64,000 nt of DNA. Origin: Bacteroidales bacterium (lineage in GTDB: Bacteria; Bacteroidota; Bacteroidia; Bacteroidales; UBA932). Below the pieces are notes generated by a model that ran no database searches, was not told the origin of the DNA, and saw nothing but the letters and a program-made list of their open reading frames with translations. Position 1 is the first letter of the stretch, and every line of letters begins with the position of its first letter. A program made the position numbers and the translations under genes. Below, one piece after another: positions 63,201 through 64,000 of the stretch. Location: NCBI GenBank assembly GCA_017546125.1, contig JAFYXO010000039.1, positions 124,001 to 188,000 of the forward strand. The letters are read 5' to 3'.

Positions 63201-63350
63201 CTCTGCAGGGACGGTAAAGATATCTCCGTCATAGGAGAAATATATGGTCTTTCCGTCTGGAGAAAGGGCCGGGTTATATGGGAAATAGAGCGTACCTGCG
63301 CTTGCCACCAATGGGAGCAGGAAAAGTAGAAATGGAAATAGTCTTTTCAT
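60213..63350 (-). CDS. Tricorn protease homologue (S41 family)
   Basis: This is a very large exported peptidase of 1045 residues with a signal peptide (to about residue 18). In order: a six- and a seven-bladed beta-propeller made of SPDGK repeats (about 20-540), a lysine/proline-rich linker (about 550-590), a core domain C1, a PDZ domain (about 745-840) and the S41 catalytic domain. Likely active-site segments are LNSSHLGF (serine-histidine), VNERSLSDAEVT (nucleophile serine) and LESTGVKPD (glutamate). In archaea tricorn trims proteasome products; in Bacteroidota it probably digests peptides in the periplasm. Confidence 0.92.
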   Translation of the reverse strand: MKRLFPFLLFLLPLVASAGTLYFPYNPALSPDGKTIYFSYDGDIFTVPAEGGMAMRFVSLGALESHPKVSPDGNWVAFASNIQGNYDIYVVPVKGGQVQRLTWHEANDYPSGWSADSRTIYFETNRANTRTTYKVALDGGTPVRLFENYFNTITNVVENPATGEIYFNESGEAFNFPTRKRYVGDHNINVKSWNPATSEYKELTSYEGKDTWPMVDKDGNLYYVTDQFNQESNIAKHSDGSAPKQLTSFDHSLQYPAISYDGSAMVFVLEYRIHHLDLKSGKVTQPQIAIADNNIEVTRSFEKETPRSVAISPDGKKFAMSIRGLLYISDTKGKYQVCLQTPQNERVDEIVWAKDNRTLYYTRTNKGYTNIFKIKADGSAPEQLVYAADCNIKNLTPSNKRDKIAFVRGNHQVMTLNTSNDAVEKVADAQFWSYATYTLNFSPDDQYLAFEAVNLFEGEIYVYSFRDKVLRNLTNSACSEGSPVFSPDGKYLFMAANFYGTTYPRGGDDAKIYKLPLDRYNTTPFKSDVYDKLFEEEKKEEPAPAKPSKKVAKKDAPEPKKEAPKGVEVKIDFNDILRRAIPMDISARSVDVFKSKDKSYLLYSSRRNTYSLEISDPEAKPKEIKGLSWGYFISSATDLYFVGRDGISKVDLNGGKATKVEIKVPVEKDVKREFEQMFYEAWASMDQNFYDVKFHGVDWAAKRDYYASFLPQVRSRANLITLMTDMLGELNSSHLGFRSSGSDVEAPLTRTHTMETGIIWDNENPYAIDRVLTDSPANTIEANLQKGDVLVAVNGEKVDPKVNREEYLASAIKNPEVKMTFSRAGKEVEVKLHTVTFAQVKNWLYNEWEDTNRALVDKLGDGQIAYSHMRDMGAEELNEFLKDMHTRTLGKKAIILDLRYNNGGNVHNEVLEFLAQKAHYNWAYRDFPSNSHPNVTPGDIPIIALVNERSLSDAEVTSNGIQTLGLATIVGTETYRWIIFTSGTMLLDGSYLRLPAWGCYSLDGKDLESTGVKPDIYVKNTFEDRVKGRDPQLERAIEEALKRIK

Positions 63351-63370
63351 ATTGAGTGGTTTATAAGTTT

Positions 63371-64000
63371 CTAAATAGCGTTTTCTGCCTCAATGACATG
63401 GAACATGGTCTTGAAGATGTAACCCTTCTCCTTAAGCTTGTCTATTATCTCACCCAGATAGGTGTACGGGCGGTCGGCATCTGTCCTATCTGGATAGTTC
63501 ATCGCGTGGATAAGGAGGACAACACCATTCATCGTATTCTCCTTCTCATAGTTCCACAGATTTTCAAGAATCATCTCAGTAGAGTGATAGTTTGGAGCTC
63601 CCGGGCTGGTCCAGTCCATACCTGTGATGAATCCGCTGGTAGGGTTGACCAGTTTGTATCCCATGCTCTTCATCACATCGACAGCCTTCTGGTCATATGT
63701 CTCATATGGAGGGATAAGCCATTGATACTGGTCCTTGGTAAGGCCATAGCTTTCAAGCCTGCTCTCCATAATGGCGAAATCAGCCCTCAAAGAGTCCTCA
63801 CTGACCAAAGATTTTCCATTCTCACACAGAAGGAGATGGGCGTACGAGTGAGATGAGAGATAGTGGCCGTTTTTGATAATCCTTTTGACGGGCTCCTGGT
63901 ACCTGTCCACATCAAAACATACACCTGTAGGGAAGAAAGAACCTTTGACGCCCCTCTCCTCAAGGATATCCAGCACAGGGGTAACACCATCAAAATTCTC
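63371..64000 (-). CDS. Polysaccharide deacetylase (NodB domain), 5' end outside the window
   Basis: This is a carbohydrate esterase family 4-like protein that removes N- or O-acetyl groups from glycans. The frame is open to the right edge. The first visible residues ENFDGVTPVLDILEERG lie in motif 1, GSFFPTG follows, and motif 2 (SSHSYAH) supplies metal-binding histidines. IPPYETYD and LIHAMNYPD resemble motifs 3 and 5. At least 210 residues are present. The N-terminus, including the first catalytic aspartate, cannot be checked. It lies 20 bases upstream of the tricorn gene in the same direction. Confidence 0.85.
   Translation of the reverse strand, partial: ENFDGVTPVLDILEERGVKGSFFPTGVCFDVDRYQEPVKRIIKNGHYLSSHSYAHLLLCENGKSLVSEDSLRADFAIMESRLESYGLTKDQYQWLIPPYETYDQKAVDVMKSMGYKLVNPTSGFITGMDWTSPGAPNYHSTEMILENLWNYEKENTMNGVVLLIHAMNYPDRTDADRPYTYLGEIIDKLKEKGYIFKTMFHVIEAENAI

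Overview
The window looks like chromosomal DNA of a Bacteroidales bacterium (Bacteroidota). The reasons are two SusC/SusD pairs, a GldH lipoprotein, PorT-type barrels, a PG0541-type protein behind an RND pump, an S2 protein with a basic tail, and promoters of the form TTTG-N19-TAnnTTTG. The family cannot be fixed from sequence alone. Coding density is very high; no gap between genes exceeds 300 bases, and I saw no tRNA, rRNA or CRISPR array.

Layout. 1-8.3 kb: frr and pyrH; a lone fumarate reductase/succinate dehydrogenase cytochrome b; hemW; small conserved proteins; an M16-fold protein without its zinc motif. 8.4-14.5 kb: a + strand run of TPR protein, U32/RlhA-like protein, holB, ricT-like PSP1 gene, gldH and trmB. 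14.5-17 kb: a polyprenyl diphosphate synthase and two barrel proteins around thioredoxin. 17-23.5 kb: an RND efflux operon headed by its TetR gene. 23.6-27.8 kb: kbl, then rplM-rpsI-rpsB-tsf. 27.9-41.5 kb: two SusC/SusD pairs pointing away from each other, with a tyrosine recombinase and a Xaa-Pro aminopeptidase between them. 41.5-49.5 kb: lpxK, dusB, two large S9 peptidases and a small S24/S26 peptidase. 49.6-53.5 kb: a fragment of the S10 ribosomal operon (rplC to rpsC). 53.6-55.4 kb: a RAYT-type transposase and an Hsp20 gene between two copies of a 130-base repeat that can fold into three hairpins. 55.5-64 kb: rmuC, a zinc-peptidase-like lipoprotein, L-serine dehydratase, a tricorn protease and a partial polysaccharide deacetylase.

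The strongest candidate for an undescribed system is the SusC/SusD locus. The same 15-base imperfect palindrome (TCTCTTAATCAGAGA) occurs three times: once in each susC leader, in opposite orientations, and once over the last codons of the recombinase gene. This is the geometry expected of a site-specific switch for the two outer-membrane transport pairs. The second is the RAYT with its cloverleaf-like repeats, which lies exactly where the ribosomal operon is cut short.

Metabolically the window suggests use of peptides and amino acids: two S9 peptidases, tricorn, Xaa-Pro aminopeptidase, a gluzincin-like lipoprotein, L-serine dehydratase and Kbl.
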